A stretch of 11,371 nucleotides of DNA from Ktedonobacter sp. 13_1_20CM_4_53_11 (lineage in GTDB: Bacteria; Chloroflexota; Ktedonobacteria; Ktedonobacterales; Ktedonobacteraceae), in contig MNIY01000087.1 in the NCBI GenBank assembly GCA_001919995.1, forward strand, positions 1 through 11,371, written 5' to 3'. The position numbers were made by a program, and so were the translations under genes. Position 1 is the stretch's first letter. Each line of letters begins with the position of its first letter. Positions 1-7,527 of this stretch are shown here, in pieces. The notes beneath the pieces were generated by a model. The model saw only the letters and a list, made by a program, of their open reading frames with translations, did no database searches and was not told where the DNA came from.

Positions 1-428
1 GAGCCGCACAAAGGTCGCTCGGCGGTGATTGAACTGGCACATAAAATGATCGCCATTCATAACTTGAACATGCTCTATCCTGGTGTTACATTCAATGTGA
101 CGCGTTTGAGCAGCAGCGAACCTCTCAATATCGTACCTGACGTCGCCCGCTGTCACATCTCTGTAAGGGCATATAATGAGCAGGGCCTCAGCAAAGCAGC
201 AAAAGCATTAGAGCAGGTTGCTACGGGGTGTAGTATTCCTGATACTCGTACAAAGCTGACGCGTACGCGCGGGCGGGTATACCGGTACTTGATAGTTTAG
301 GCCCAATCGGGGGTGGGATGCACGATCTCAACCGCGAACATTTGCGCGTGGAGAGCATCCCGTTGCGCGGAGCTTTACTGGCAGGATTGATTTCCCGTCT
401 CTGCCTGTCAAAATTTACAGGTGTATAA
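1..428 (+). pseudogene. M20-family metallopeptidase remnant (3' part, internal deletion/frameshift)
   Basis: The frame open at base 1 reads EPHKGRSAVIELAHKM and continues through a segment containing SSEPLNIVPDVARCHISVR. This resembles the dimerisation domain of M20 peptidases (glutamate carboxypeptidase/CPG2 type), where a GrSAi-elA helix precedes the lid strands. The frame ends at a TAG at 298-300. From about 268 a different frame reads AGIPVLDSLGPIGGGMHDLN and ends at TAA 426-428 after an RVESIPLRGALLAGLISRL-like helix. That is the typical C-terminal M20 catalytic block. In intact relatives roughly 70 or more residues lie between the two blocks; here they join directly in different frames near 255-270. 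The missing stretch should hold catalytic-domain residues, so the product is unlikely to be active. The 5' part lies outside the window. A sequencing indel alone would not explain the missing length. Confidence 0.72.
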
Positions 429-466
429 CAGTACGCATGGCCAGTGTATGTAGCGCGATCATCATA

Positions 467-482
467 TATACTAATAATTAGT
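467..482 (+). promoter_or_regulatory. Candidate -10 with overlapping 13-nt inverted repeat upstream of the ABC exporter
   Basis: TATACT at 467-472 matches a -10 at five of six positions. The perfect inverted repeat ACTAATAATTAGT (470-482) begins inside it. The region around it is strongly AT-rich compared with the flanking genes. The hexamer 17 bases upstream is a poor -35, so this could be an activator-dependent promoter or no promoter. A repressor site overlapping the -10 is the simplest reading of the repeat. Confidence 0.35.
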
Positions 483-535
483 AAGTAAGTCATTAACCTT
501 TTAAGATATCAATTCAAATATTAGGAGTACTATAG

Positions 536-2491
536 ATGGGATTTCATGGAATGGGCGGCGGTATGGCCGCGTATGCAGAAGAACAAAAAAAGCGAGGGCG
601 GAAGACCGATACACGAACATTGCGACGTGTTGCCCAGTCTTTTAGCCCATATAAATTTCAGGTTGTATTGGTGCTTATTGCCATCATCCTTACGACCGTA
701 CTGGGCTTAATTAACCCGCTTCTGATCCGCTATGTCTTTGATGACGCGATCGGCAAGGGGAACTTAAACCTGTTAATCATTTTAGTGATTATAATGATTG
801 TGACACCGGTTGTCACTGGCATTATTGGTGTGGGACAGACCTATCTCAATAATGTTATTGGCCAGCGTGTAATGCGCGACTTTCGCAATAAACTCTATCG
901 CCACTTGCAGAGTATGTCGCTGCGCTTCTTCACCTCGACACGTACAGGTGAGATCCAGTCACGGCTCTCAAACGATGTAGGGGGAGTGCAAGGCGTCGTC
1001 ACGGAAACGGCTACGAGCGTCGTCTCCAACATATCGACGGTTGTCAGCACTGTCATAGCTATGTTCATCCTTAGTCCCGTGCTGACGCTCATCTCGTTAG
1101 GGCTCCTTCCTGTCTTTCTTTGGATCACTTACAAGGTAGGAAACGTCAGGCGGGCAACGAGCAAGGAAACACAGCAAAGTATGGCATCACTGACGGCTAT
1201 GATGCAGGAGACGCTTTCAGTGAGCGGTATTCTTTTGATAAAGACTTTTGGCCGTCAGAAATACGCGGAGGGGCGGTTCAATACAGAGAATCAGAAACTG
1301 TCTGATCTGCAAGTACGCCAGCAAATGATAGGACGCTGGTTCTTCATGCTTATTGGTACGTTCTTTTCAATTATGCCTGCCATTATCTACCTCGTAGCTG
1401 GTTGGCAAATCATCAATCATGTGCCTGGCGTCTCGCTGGGTACTATCGTGGCTTTCACTACCCTACAAAGCAGGATATTCTTCCCCATAGGCCAGTTACT
1501 GAATGTCCAGATTGAGATCCAGGGCGCGCTGGCGCTGTTTGACCGCATCTTCGAGTATCTTGATCTCCCGATCGAGATTCGGAATAGACCTGGTGCGCTC
1601 GAGCTATCAACGAATGATGTCGAGGGAGATGTGACATTTAATGATGTCACCTTTACGTATAAGCGCGACGAGTCCAGTGTGCTCAATGGTTTGATTGGGA
1701 ATGAGGGTGATGGCCAGGCAAAGCGCCCGGTTTCACCGGAGCCAGTGGCCGTCTCAGCCGAGATCCCTGCTGAGGTAGCAGTTTCACGCACAACGCTCAA
1801 CCATATCTCATTCGAGATCAAGCCTGGTCAACTGGCTGCCCTTGTCGGGCCCAGCGGCGCGGGTAAGACGACCATCACGTACCTTGTGCCACGACTCTAC
1901 GATGTGGACAGCGGCGCGGTTGAGATCGATGGGCACAATGTCAAGGATATTGCCCTGGAATCGCTGGGTGAGTCAATCGGGGTAGTCACACAGGAGACGT
2001 ATCTGTTCCACGCGTCGATAAGAGAGAATCTACTGTATGCACGCCTGGATGCAACTGAAGAGGAAATGATCGCGGCGGCGAAGGCAGCGGCTATCCATGA
2101 TCGCATCATGGAGCTTGATGATGGTTATGATACCCTGGTCGGTGAACGAGGCTATAAACTCTCGGGCGGCGAAAAGCAGCGTATAGCTATTGCCCGCGTG
2201 ATTCTCAAGAATCCGCGTGTTCTTATCCTGGACGAGGCCACCAGCGCGCTGGATACGCATTCTGAGCGCTTGATCCAGGCGGCATTGGAGCCGTTGATGA
2301 AGAATCGCACCACACTGGCCATCGCTCACCGTCTCTCGACTATCCTGGCAGCGGATGTGATCCTGGTGGTTGATCATGGCGAGATTGTGGAACGTGGTAC
2401 GCACCACGAGTTGCTGGAACAGAATGGCTTGTATGCAAGATTGTATAACGAACAGTTTTCACAAATCGAGCAAGAAGAGATGGCTGTATAA
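536..2491 (+). CDS. ABC transporter, fused permease and ATPase (type IV exporter half-transporter)
   Basis: This 651-residue protein has the usual exporter order of a membrane domain followed by an ATPase domain. Hydrophobic helices lie at about 42-66, 78-100, 160-200 and 268-312. The ATPase domain has an A-loop tyrosine at Y375, Walker A GPSGAGKT (438-445), Q-loop Q486, signature LSGGE (542-546), Walker B with D566-E567, D-loop SALD and switch His598, so it should hydrolyse ATP. It would act as a dimer in the cytoplasmic membrane, exporting a drug, lipid or peptide; the substrate cannot be told. The start is supported by AGGAG eight bases before the ATG. An unusual insertion of about 36 residues rich in Pro, Ala, Val and Glu (385-418) separates the A-loop strand from the strand before Walker A. 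No second exporter half lies next to it, so it is probably homodimeric, or its partner is elsewhere. Confidence 0.93.
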   Translation: MGFHGMGGGMAAYAEEQKKRGRKTDTRTLRRVAQSFSPYKFQVVLVLIAIILTTVLGLINPLLIRYVFDDAIGKGNLNLLIILVIIMIVTPVVTGIIGVGQTYLNNVIGQRVMRDFRNKLYRHLQSMSLRFFTSTRTGEIQSRLSNDVGGVQGVVTETATSVVSNISTVVSTVIAMFILSPVLTLISLGLLPVFLWITYKVGNVRRATSKETQQSMASLTAMMQETLSVSGILLIKTFGRQKYAEGRFNTENQKLSDLQVRQQMIGRWFFMLIGTFFSIMPAIIYLVAGWQIINHVPGVSLGTIVAFTTLQSRIFFPIGQLLNVQIEIQGALALFDRIFEYLDLPIEIRNRPGALELSTNDVEGDVTFNDVTFTYKRDESSVLNGLIGNEGDGQAKRPVSPEPVAVSAEIPAEVAVSRTTLNHISFEIKPGQLAALVGPSGAGKTTITYLVPRLYDVDSGAVEIDGHNVKDIALESLGESIGVVTQETYLFHASIRENLLYARLDATEEEMIAAAKAAAIHDRIMELDDGYDTLVGERGYKLSGGEKQRIAIARVILKNPRVLILDEATSALDTHSERLIQAALEPLMKNRTTLAIAHRLSTILAADVILVVDHGEIVERGTHHELLEQNGLYARLYNEQFSQIEQEEMAV

Positions 2492-2503
2492 AAGGCTTTT
2501 ATC

Positions 2504-2566
2504 ATCACTCAGCAAAAACAACCCTGATGCCTGCCTCGGGCATCAGGGTTGTTTTTGCTGAGTGAT
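2504..2566. terminator. 28-bp perfect hairpin, probable bidirectional terminator
   Basis: Bases 2504-2531 and 2539-2566 are perfect inverted repeats around a 7-base loop. The GC-rich core (CCCTGATGCC with its complement) is flanked by an A5 run on the left arm and a T5 run on the right. Both strands therefore read as a GC hairpin followed by GTTTTTG. It sits between the convergent ABC gene and the VOC-TPR gene, 13 bases after the stop of the former and 23 bases beyond the stop of the latter. Confidence 0.88.
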
Positions 2567-2589
2567 ACACCATATCACATTTGGCTCTT

Positions 2590-4263
2590 TCAACGATAGA
2601 GTAGGAGTATGAAGTTAAGGGAACTTCTTTCACAATCCAGCGTTCGCCAGTTCTTGCGGTCTCGCAGCGCGATCAGTCGTTCTGCATATTGTCGATACAG
2701 CTCGATTGCCTCACGCGGTCGCGTCTCTTCGGCGGCCCTGGCGACCTCAAGGGCGATATTGCCGTACCAGTAATAACTATAGCCTTCAGGGTAGGTGTAG
2801 CCGTAGACGTCCTTCTTCGCTGACCCCTTCAGCAGTTGCAAGGCGTGATCGATGTCACCTTCATCCAGTGCAACCTGGATTAAGAGCGTGGTGTTGCTGG
2901 TTTGCTCCAGGAAAGCGAGCAACTCCGGTCGAAGAGTCTCCCAGCGACCAAGCTGCCTGGCGAGATCGCGCAGCTCCTGGTAGCGCCTGAGATAGGGCTG
3001 TGTGCGGAATAGAGTTTCGGCTATCTCCAATTCGGCGACGTGGTTGCCCCTGTCCCGATAGTATTTCTGGAGCCATTCCAGGAGGTGGAGGGCCGGTTTC
3101 TCTTTGATGCGTGCTCTCACCATGCGCTCGGCCACGGCATCCTGTCCATGCTGGATGAAGAGATTGACCAGTCCAAGGAATGCAAGATCGTCAACACGTT
3201 GCGTTTCTCTGGCAGCTTCGTCAATGCGCCCAAGCGTCAATAGCCGATCAACCAGGTCAGAGGTACGACCGGTCTCGCGGCAGATGCGCAAGTAGGCTTC
3301 ATCGTCGAGGGTATCTTTCTCCAGGTCCAGCAAGAACTTGCCATAGGCCTGGCGCCGCGAGGCTGGGATCTCTTCCTCTTCGTCGGTTAGTACATCGCGA
3401 ATCCACTCAGCTATGGTGCGCCGTTCCAGCGGTGTTGTATATCTCACAAGCTTGTCCGATGCGCTGGAATAGAAGTCGAGACCGAGGCTGCTGTAGGTAT
3501 GCAAGTCGTGCTGGTAGATCTCAAAAAGCACCTCGATGATCTTCTCACGCGCTACCCGATCAGCCCGTTTGTCAGCCAAACAATTGCCCAGCGCCTCAAT
3601 ACACTCTCCAACAAGCTTGTCTAATCCCTCCTCTTCTGGATAGTATCCCTCTTCTTCGTAGTAGTCGTCGTACCTTTCTTCCTCATCATCGTAGAGGTGG
3701 GATTGCTCGAATATCTCTGTCACCAGGGTTTCATAGATCGTTGCCGCGCCAAGAAAGTCTCCTTGCTGCGCAAGGCTATCGGCGGTCTTTTTCACTGCGA
3801 GCAGTTCCTGGGTGATGCGCGGCGTATCGCGTTGAAAAGCCTCGGCGACCTGGCGACGATAGGTCGCCGGGTTCACGGAGAGGATCTTCTGAGCAGGGCG
3901 GATGAGGTAGCCATCGGGATGGCGCACCCAGAACTGCCGCATGTGCCAGGGGTAGTCGGCCAGTTCACGCGCGATGTCAGCCCGAGCCTGTTGAGCCTGG
4001 TGATAGACGGTATCTATGTTCTCTACGAGGAGGACAATCTCAACGCCGCTGCCGCGCTGTCCAGGCGGCAGAAGGCGCTCGCGCTCAGGCGCCCAGTATG
4101 GTGCGCTTTCTGTCGCCAGTTGAATAGAGGTCTCCCCGCGAGACAATTCAACATATTCATCTGCATCGCGAGCGACGACACGAAAGCCCAGCACATGCTC
4201 AAACCATGTGATGGATTGCTCTAAGTCGCTCACACAAATCTCAACCCAGCTTGTTTTAGTCAT
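2590..4263 (-). CDS. Fusion protein: VOC (glyoxalase/bleomycin-resistance-like) domain plus TPR-like helical domain
   Basis: Residues 1-125 fit a VOC fold. The first strand is WVEICVSDLEQSITWFEHVLGF, a central GSGVEIVLLVENID strand follows, and the domain ends at FWVRHPDGYLIRPAQ. Metal ligands are incomplete: the usual His/Glu of the first strand is E8, E75 is present, but the last Glu is R122 with P123. A binding role, as in bleomycin-resistance proteins, is thus likelier than catalysis. Residues 130-557 are almost wholly helical with repeat-like pairs (for example 160-185, 335-380, 405-440, 460-480, 505-535), suggesting a TPR-like solenoid. An acidic, Tyr-rich linker occupies about 191-213. 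The chain ends abruptly inside what looks like a last helical repeat, so the C-terminus may be shortened. An AAGGTGG ribosome site precedes the ATG. The gene starts 16 bases after valS and should share its T-box-controlled transcript. I do not recognise a known function. Confidence 0.82.
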   Translation of the reverse strand: MTKTSWVEICVSDLEQSITWFEHVLGFRVVARDADEYVELSRGETSIQLATESAPYWAPERERLLPPGQRGSGVEIVLLVENIDTVYHQAQQARADIARELADYPWHMRQFWVRHPDGYLIRPAQKILSVNPATYRRQVAEAFQRDTPRITQELLAVKKTADSLAQQGDFLGAATIYETLVTEIFEQSHLYDDEEERYDDYYEEEGYYPEEEGLDKLVGECIEALGNCLADKRADRVAREKIIEVLFEIYQHDLHTYSSLGLDFYSSASDKLVRYTTPLERRTIAEWIRDVLTDEEEEIPASRRQAYGKFLLDLEKDTLDDEAYLRICRETGRTSDLVDRLLTLGRIDEAARETQRVDDLAFLGLVNLFIQHGQDAVAERMVRARIKEKPALHLLEWLQKYYRDRGNHVAELEIAETLFRTQPYLRRYQELRDLARQLGRWETLRPELLAFLEQTSNTTLLIQVALDEGDIDHALQLLKGSAKKDVYGYTYPEGYSYYWYGNIALEVARAAEETRPREAIELYRQYAERLIALRDRKNWRTLDCERSSLNFILLLYR

Positions 4264-4279
4264 ATATCAGCCACCTTAT

Positions 4280-7033
4280 TTATCCTGCCAGCTCAGCCCT
4301 TCTTGTTATGAGCTTTGTAACACGATCCTCCTGGGCGGCCAGTTTCTCCCGCTCTTTCTCGACGACCTCTGGTTTGGCTTTGGTGACGAAGGCTTCGTTA
4401 GAGAGTTTGCTTTGGAGGCGGGTTATCTCTTGCCGCGCCTGGGCTATCTCTTTGTCGAGGCGCTCCAGCTCTTTGCCGATGTCGAGCATGCCTGCCAGAG
4501 GGAGGTAAATTTCCACGGAATCGGCCAGCTGGCTCATAGACTGCGCCGGTTTCTGGGCAAGCTGTTCATGAAGCTGGGGCTTCTCTGTGCGCGCCAGGAA
4601 CTCGATCAGGGGAGCCTGCGTCTCGAGCATAGAGGTTTGATCGCCAGCAGCCATAATCACCGGCACGCGGCGGCCCGGTTCGACGTTGACCTGGTTACGA
4701 GCATCGCGGATACGCGTGATGATCTCCTGCACAAGACTAAACTGCCGTTCCGCCTCCTCATCGATTGCCTGGAGATTCGCTATGGGCCAGGGCGCGATAA
4801 TCAGAGCGGAGGCGGGCCATTGCCCCTGATCCGGTTCGCTGCTACGATAGAGATACTGCCAGACCTCTTCAGTAACAAAGGGCATGAAGGGATGCAGGAG
4901 GCGCAGGCTCTGGTCGAGCACGGCCCGCAAGATACCAGCCGTTGCGCGACGCGCCTCATCATCGCCCTGCATCTGCACCTTGGCGATCTCGACATACCAG
5001 TCACAATAAGCTGACCAGAAGAACTCGTTGACCTGGCGACCAGCTTCACCAAGCTGGAAATCTTCGATCAGGAGGGTGACGTTGTTCGTCAAACGCGCCA
5101 GGCGACTGAGAATCCAGCGGTCTGCGAGGGTAGAAGGCTGCACCTGATAGACAGAAGGGACACCACCAGGAATATCGGCAGTAGACATGAGCACGAAGCG
5201 CGAAGCATTCCAGATCTTGTTGGCGAAGTTACGGTTGCCGACGATGCGGTCTTCCACCAGTTTCATGTCGTTGCCGGGAGTACTGCTGGTTGCCAGCGTG
5301 AAGCGCAGGGCATCGGTGCCGTACTTATCCATGACCTCGAGCGGGTCTACGACGTTGTTCTTGGACTTGCTCATCTTCTCACCTCTGGCGTCGCGCACCA
5401 ATCCATGCAGGTAGATGGTGTGGAAAGGAACCGCGCCAAGGAAGTGAATGCCTGCCATGACCATACGCGCAACCCAGAAGAAGATGATGTCGTAGCCCGT
5501 CTCCATAACGGAGGTGGGATAGTAATGCAGCAGGTCGGCAGTGACTTCGGGCCAACCAAGGGTGCTGAACGGCCAGAGCCATGAACTGAACCAGGTATCG
5601 AGCACATCCTCGTCTTGATGAATAGCGGTACTGTCACAATGGGGACAGGCAGAGATATCCTCGCGGCTGACGGTCATCTGGCCGCAGTTGTCGCAGTACC
5701 AGACGGGGATACGATGCCCCCACCAGAGTTGACGCGAGATACACCAGTCGTGGATGTTCTCGAGCCAGTCCAGGTAGACTTTGTTGAAGCGTCCCGGCAC
5801 GATCTTCAGCAGATCGTACTTGACGGCTCCGATAGCGGGAGTGGCGAGTGGCATCATCTTGACGAACCACTGCTTGGAAATGAGCGGCTCACCCACGGTG
5901 TCACAGCGCTGGCAGTGTCCCAGAGGCACAGTGTAATCCTCCTCCTTGAGGATCAGGCCGAGCCCCGCCAGGTCAGCCACCAGGTTTTTGCGGGCTTCAT
6001 AGCGATCCTGGCCAGCATAGGGACCCGCTTCGGGGGTCATCTTCGCATCAAAGCCAATAACCTGGACGCGAGGCAGGTTGTGGCGCAGGCCGATTTCAAA
6101 GTCGACCGGATCATGGGCCGGCGTGACTTTCACCGCGCCTGTGCCAAAGGCAGCATCAACGGCCTCGTCCGCTATGATGGGAAGCTCACGTCCAATGACG
6201 GGGAGGATCGCCATGCGCCCTATCATATCCTGGTAACGGGGGTCTTTAGGATTGACGGCCACAGCGGTATCACCCAGGATGGTCTCTGGGCGAGTGGTAG
6301 CAACGTTGATGTATTCGGTTGGCTCGCCCTCGGCCAGCGGCTTCAATGGGTAGCACACATAGGTCAAGGTTCCTGGAGTATCGACGTGATTGACCTCCAG
6401 GTCAGAAAGGGCGCTCATGCAACGAGGACACCAGTTGATGATGCGCTCACCGCGGTAAATGAGTCCCTCTTCGTAGAGGCGCACGAAGACCTCACGGACG
6501 GCCTTTGATAGCCCCTCATCAAGGGTGAAGCGTTCTCGTGACCAATCGCAGGAGGCTCCCAGGCGGCGATGCTGATCCTGAATGCGGCTCTTATACTGGT
6601 TCACCCACTGCCAGACACGCTCCAGGAAGGCTTCGCGGCCGATTTGATGGCGATCTATGCCCTCCTGATTCAGCAGCCGCTCGACGACGTTCTGCGTGGC
6701 GATACCGGCGTGATCTTCTCCCGGCACCCACAGGGTGTCATCGCCCTTCATGCGATGGTAGCGAATGAGGATATCTTCAATGGTGGCGGTGATGGCGTGA
6801 CCAAGGTGAAGCGCGCCCGTGACATTGGGTGGCGGCATACTGATAACAAAAGGTGCACCGGTCGCACCGGGTTGTGGCTTGAAGTAGCCACCTTCTTCCC
6901 AGAAGCGATACCATTTGCCTTCAACGGCCTGAGGCTCGTAGGCTTTTGGCAGAGATAGAGATGCTTGCCTGGGCGAGTTGGGCGCAATGAATTGGGCACT
7001 GCGTGCGGCCCCTATATTGTTGTCTTCGATCAT
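4280..7033 (-). CDS. valS: Valyl-tRNA synthetase
   Basis: This class Ia synthetase charges tRNA-Val with valine in the cytoplasm. The 917-residue product has the HIGH-type motif HLGH (76-79) within PPNVTGALHLGH and KMSKS (553-557). The CP1 editing domain is marked by TTRPETILGDTAVAV (246-260) and GTGAVKVTPAHDP (297-309). Cysteine pairs at 202/205, 374/377, 447/450 and 463/466 look like zinc knuckles. A C-terminal coiled-coil arm spans about 845-915, typical of ValS. The ATG at 7033 was chosen because GGAGGA lies seven bases upstream. The frame stays open upstream to a GTG at 7249, but that stretch is the T-box leader, not protein. Length and domain order are complete and no active-site change was seen. 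It is the first gene of an operon with the VOC-TPR fusion. Confidence 0.98.
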   Translation of the reverse strand: MIEDNNIGAARSAQFIAPNSPRQASLSLPKAYEPQAVEGKWYRFWEEGGYFKPQPGATGAPFVISMPPPNVTGALHLGHAITATIEDILIRYHRMKGDDTLWVPGEDHAGIATQNVVERLLNQEGIDRHQIGREAFLERVWQWVNQYKSRIQDQHRRLGASCDWSRERFTLDEGLSKAVREVFVRLYEEGLIYRGERIINWCPRCMSALSDLEVNHVDTPGTLTYVCYPLKPLAEGEPTEYINVATTRPETILGDTAVAVNPKDPRYQDMIGRMAILPVIGRELPIIADEAVDAAFGTGAVKVTPAHDPVDFEIGLRHNLPRVQVIGFDAKMTPEAGPYAGQDRYEARKNLVADLAGLGLILKEEDYTVPLGHCQRCDTVGEPLISKQWFVKMMPLATPAIGAVKYDLLKIVPGRFNKVYLDWLENIHDWCISRQLWWGHRIPVWYCDNCGQMTVSREDISACPHCDSTAIHQDEDVLDTWFSSWLWPFSTLGWPEVTADLLHYYPTSVMETGYDIIFFWVARMVMAGIHFLGAVPFHTIYLHGLVRDARGEKMSKSKNNVVDPLEVMDKYGTDALRFTLATSSTPGNDMKLVEDRIVGNRNFANKIWNASRFVLMSTADIPGGVPSVYQVQPSTLADRWILSRLARLTNNVTLLIEDFQLGEAGRQVNEFFWSAYCDWYVEIAKVQMQGDDEARRATAGILRAVLDQSLRLLHPFMPFVTEEVWQYLYRSSEPDQGQWPASALIIAPWPIANLQAIDEEAERQFSLVQEIITRIRDARNQVNVEPGRRVPVIMAAGDQTSMLETQAPLIEFLARTEKPQLHEQLAQKPAQSMSQLADSVEIYLPLAGMLDIGKELERLDKEIAQARQEITRLQSKLSNEAFVTKAKPEVVEKEREKLAAQEDRVTKLITRRAELAG

Positions 7034-7348
7034 GTTGTAGTCCTCCGGTACGATACGGTATTCCGGTAATATAATAACCCTTCCCCGCCAAGGACGAGAA
7101 AGGGTGTTAGCTCGTGGTGCCACCTTGTTTCGATCAATCAAATCATTGATCCTCAGTGTGTGCGCTAACGGGCACTGCCGTGGAAATTGCACATTCACAT
7201 CGATGGATGTGTCGTGATTAGTTCCAGACTCCCAGGCGACCTTGGGCACTGCCGCTCCGGGGAAGATTTGCAGCCTTTTGATCTTCCTTCTCTTGCGGAG
7301 TATGGAGTGCTTACTCTTCCTGCTCTTCGTCTTTGATGCGGTTTTGTT
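7034..7348 (-). promoter_or_regulatory. T-box riboswitch (valine, GUC specifier) in the valS leader
   Basis: The minus-strand leader carries all main T-box parts. Stem I runs from AGAC (7332-7329) to GTCT (7229-7226). It contains a K-turn-like region, the AGTA loop-E strand (7315-7312), helix GCACT/AGTGC, helix CTCC/GGAG and a terminal helix GGAAGAT/ATCTTCC (7287-7281 with 7267-7261). The specifier position opposite AGTA reads GTC (7240-7238), a valine codon. A stem III-like hairpin GATCAAT/ATTGATC lies at 7151-7132. The antiterminator pairs CAAGG (7127-7123) with CCTTG (7093-7089) and ACGAG (7115-7111) with CTCGT (7098-7094), leaving the T-box bulge TGGCACC (7122-7116). Uncharged tRNA-Val should stabilise it and let valS and the next gene be expressed. 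The bulge base N is C rather than the U expected for an A73 discriminator. Confidence 0.95.
7077..7105 (-). terminator. T-box terminator hairpin competing with the antiterminator
   Basis: ACCCTTTCTCGTC (7105-7093) can pair along its whole length, with several G-U pairs, with the arm at 7089-7077 around a CTT loop. It uses the same CTCGT and CCTT bases that form the antiterminator, so the two are mutually exclusive. The following TATTATATTA is U-rich on the transcript but not a clean U run, so termination may be moderate. Confidence 0.82.
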
Positions 7349-7354
7349 AGCTAT

Positions 7355-7383
7355 AGTCTAACGGGTATGAGTGAGGATGTCAA
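7355..7383 (-). promoter_or_regulatory. valS: Promoter of the valS leader
   Basis: On the minus strand TTGACA (7383-7378) is a consensus -35. A 17-base spacer separates it from TAGACT (7360-7355), a four-of-six -10. Transcription would start near 7348, just before T-box stem I. An imperfect palindrome with arms GTTAG and CTAAC (7346-7362) overlaps the -10. The promoter diverges from that of the kinase, with about 32 bases between the two -35 elements. Confidence 0.75.
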
Positions 7384-7415
7384 GTTTTTGGGCATGGCAC
7401 TTGAGCATTTAGCTC

Positions 7416-7443
7416 TTGCATTCTCAATTTCTCGTGCTATACT
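7416..7443 (+). promoter_or_regulatory. Promoter of the kinase gene (extended -10)
   Basis: TATACT at 7438-7443 is a five-of-six -10 preceded by TGC, giving an extended -10. TTGCAT at 7416-7421 with a 16-base spacer is a partial -35. The leader to the ATG at 7528 is about 77 bases. The perfect inverted repeat ACTGCTTAGCAGT (7441-7453) starts inside the -10, a layout seen also at 467-482. Confidence 0.55.
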
Positions 7444-7527
7444 GCTTAGCAGTGTTACTGTTGTTGAGTTGCTACTACCACGAATTGTGAAATCCTGTTC
7501 CTTAACTCTTGAGAATTGAGGTAAGAG

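Noticed and set aside
221..493. 90-codon minus-strand frame over the peptidase remnant
   Set aside because: No ribosome site or domain was seen, and the plus strand carries clear M20 blocks.
1417..1821. 134-codon minus-strand frame inside the ABC exporter gene
   Set aside because: It is antisense to the ATPase domain and linker with no independent signal.
3625..3693. Possible short tandem repeat in CTTCTTCGTAGTAGTCGTCG-like DNA
   Set aside because: It reads in frame as the acidic Tyr-rich linker, with no regular unit length beyond codon use.
3697..4224. 175-codon plus-strand frame opposite the VOC domain
   Set aside because: It is the shadow of the VOC-TPR gene and has no recognisable motif.
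4208..5014. 268-codon open frame on the plus strand across the valS/VOC-TPR boundary
   Set aside because: It is antisense to two well-supported genes and has no family resemblance.
5615..6508. 297-codon open frame on the plus strand inside valS
   Set aside because: It is antisense to conserved ValS coding sequence, shows no recognisable domain and has no supported start.
7034..7249. In-frame N-terminal extension of ValS from a GTG at 7249
   Set aside because: The stretch holds the T-box specifier, antiterminator and terminator, and GGAGGA sits just before the ATG at 7033.
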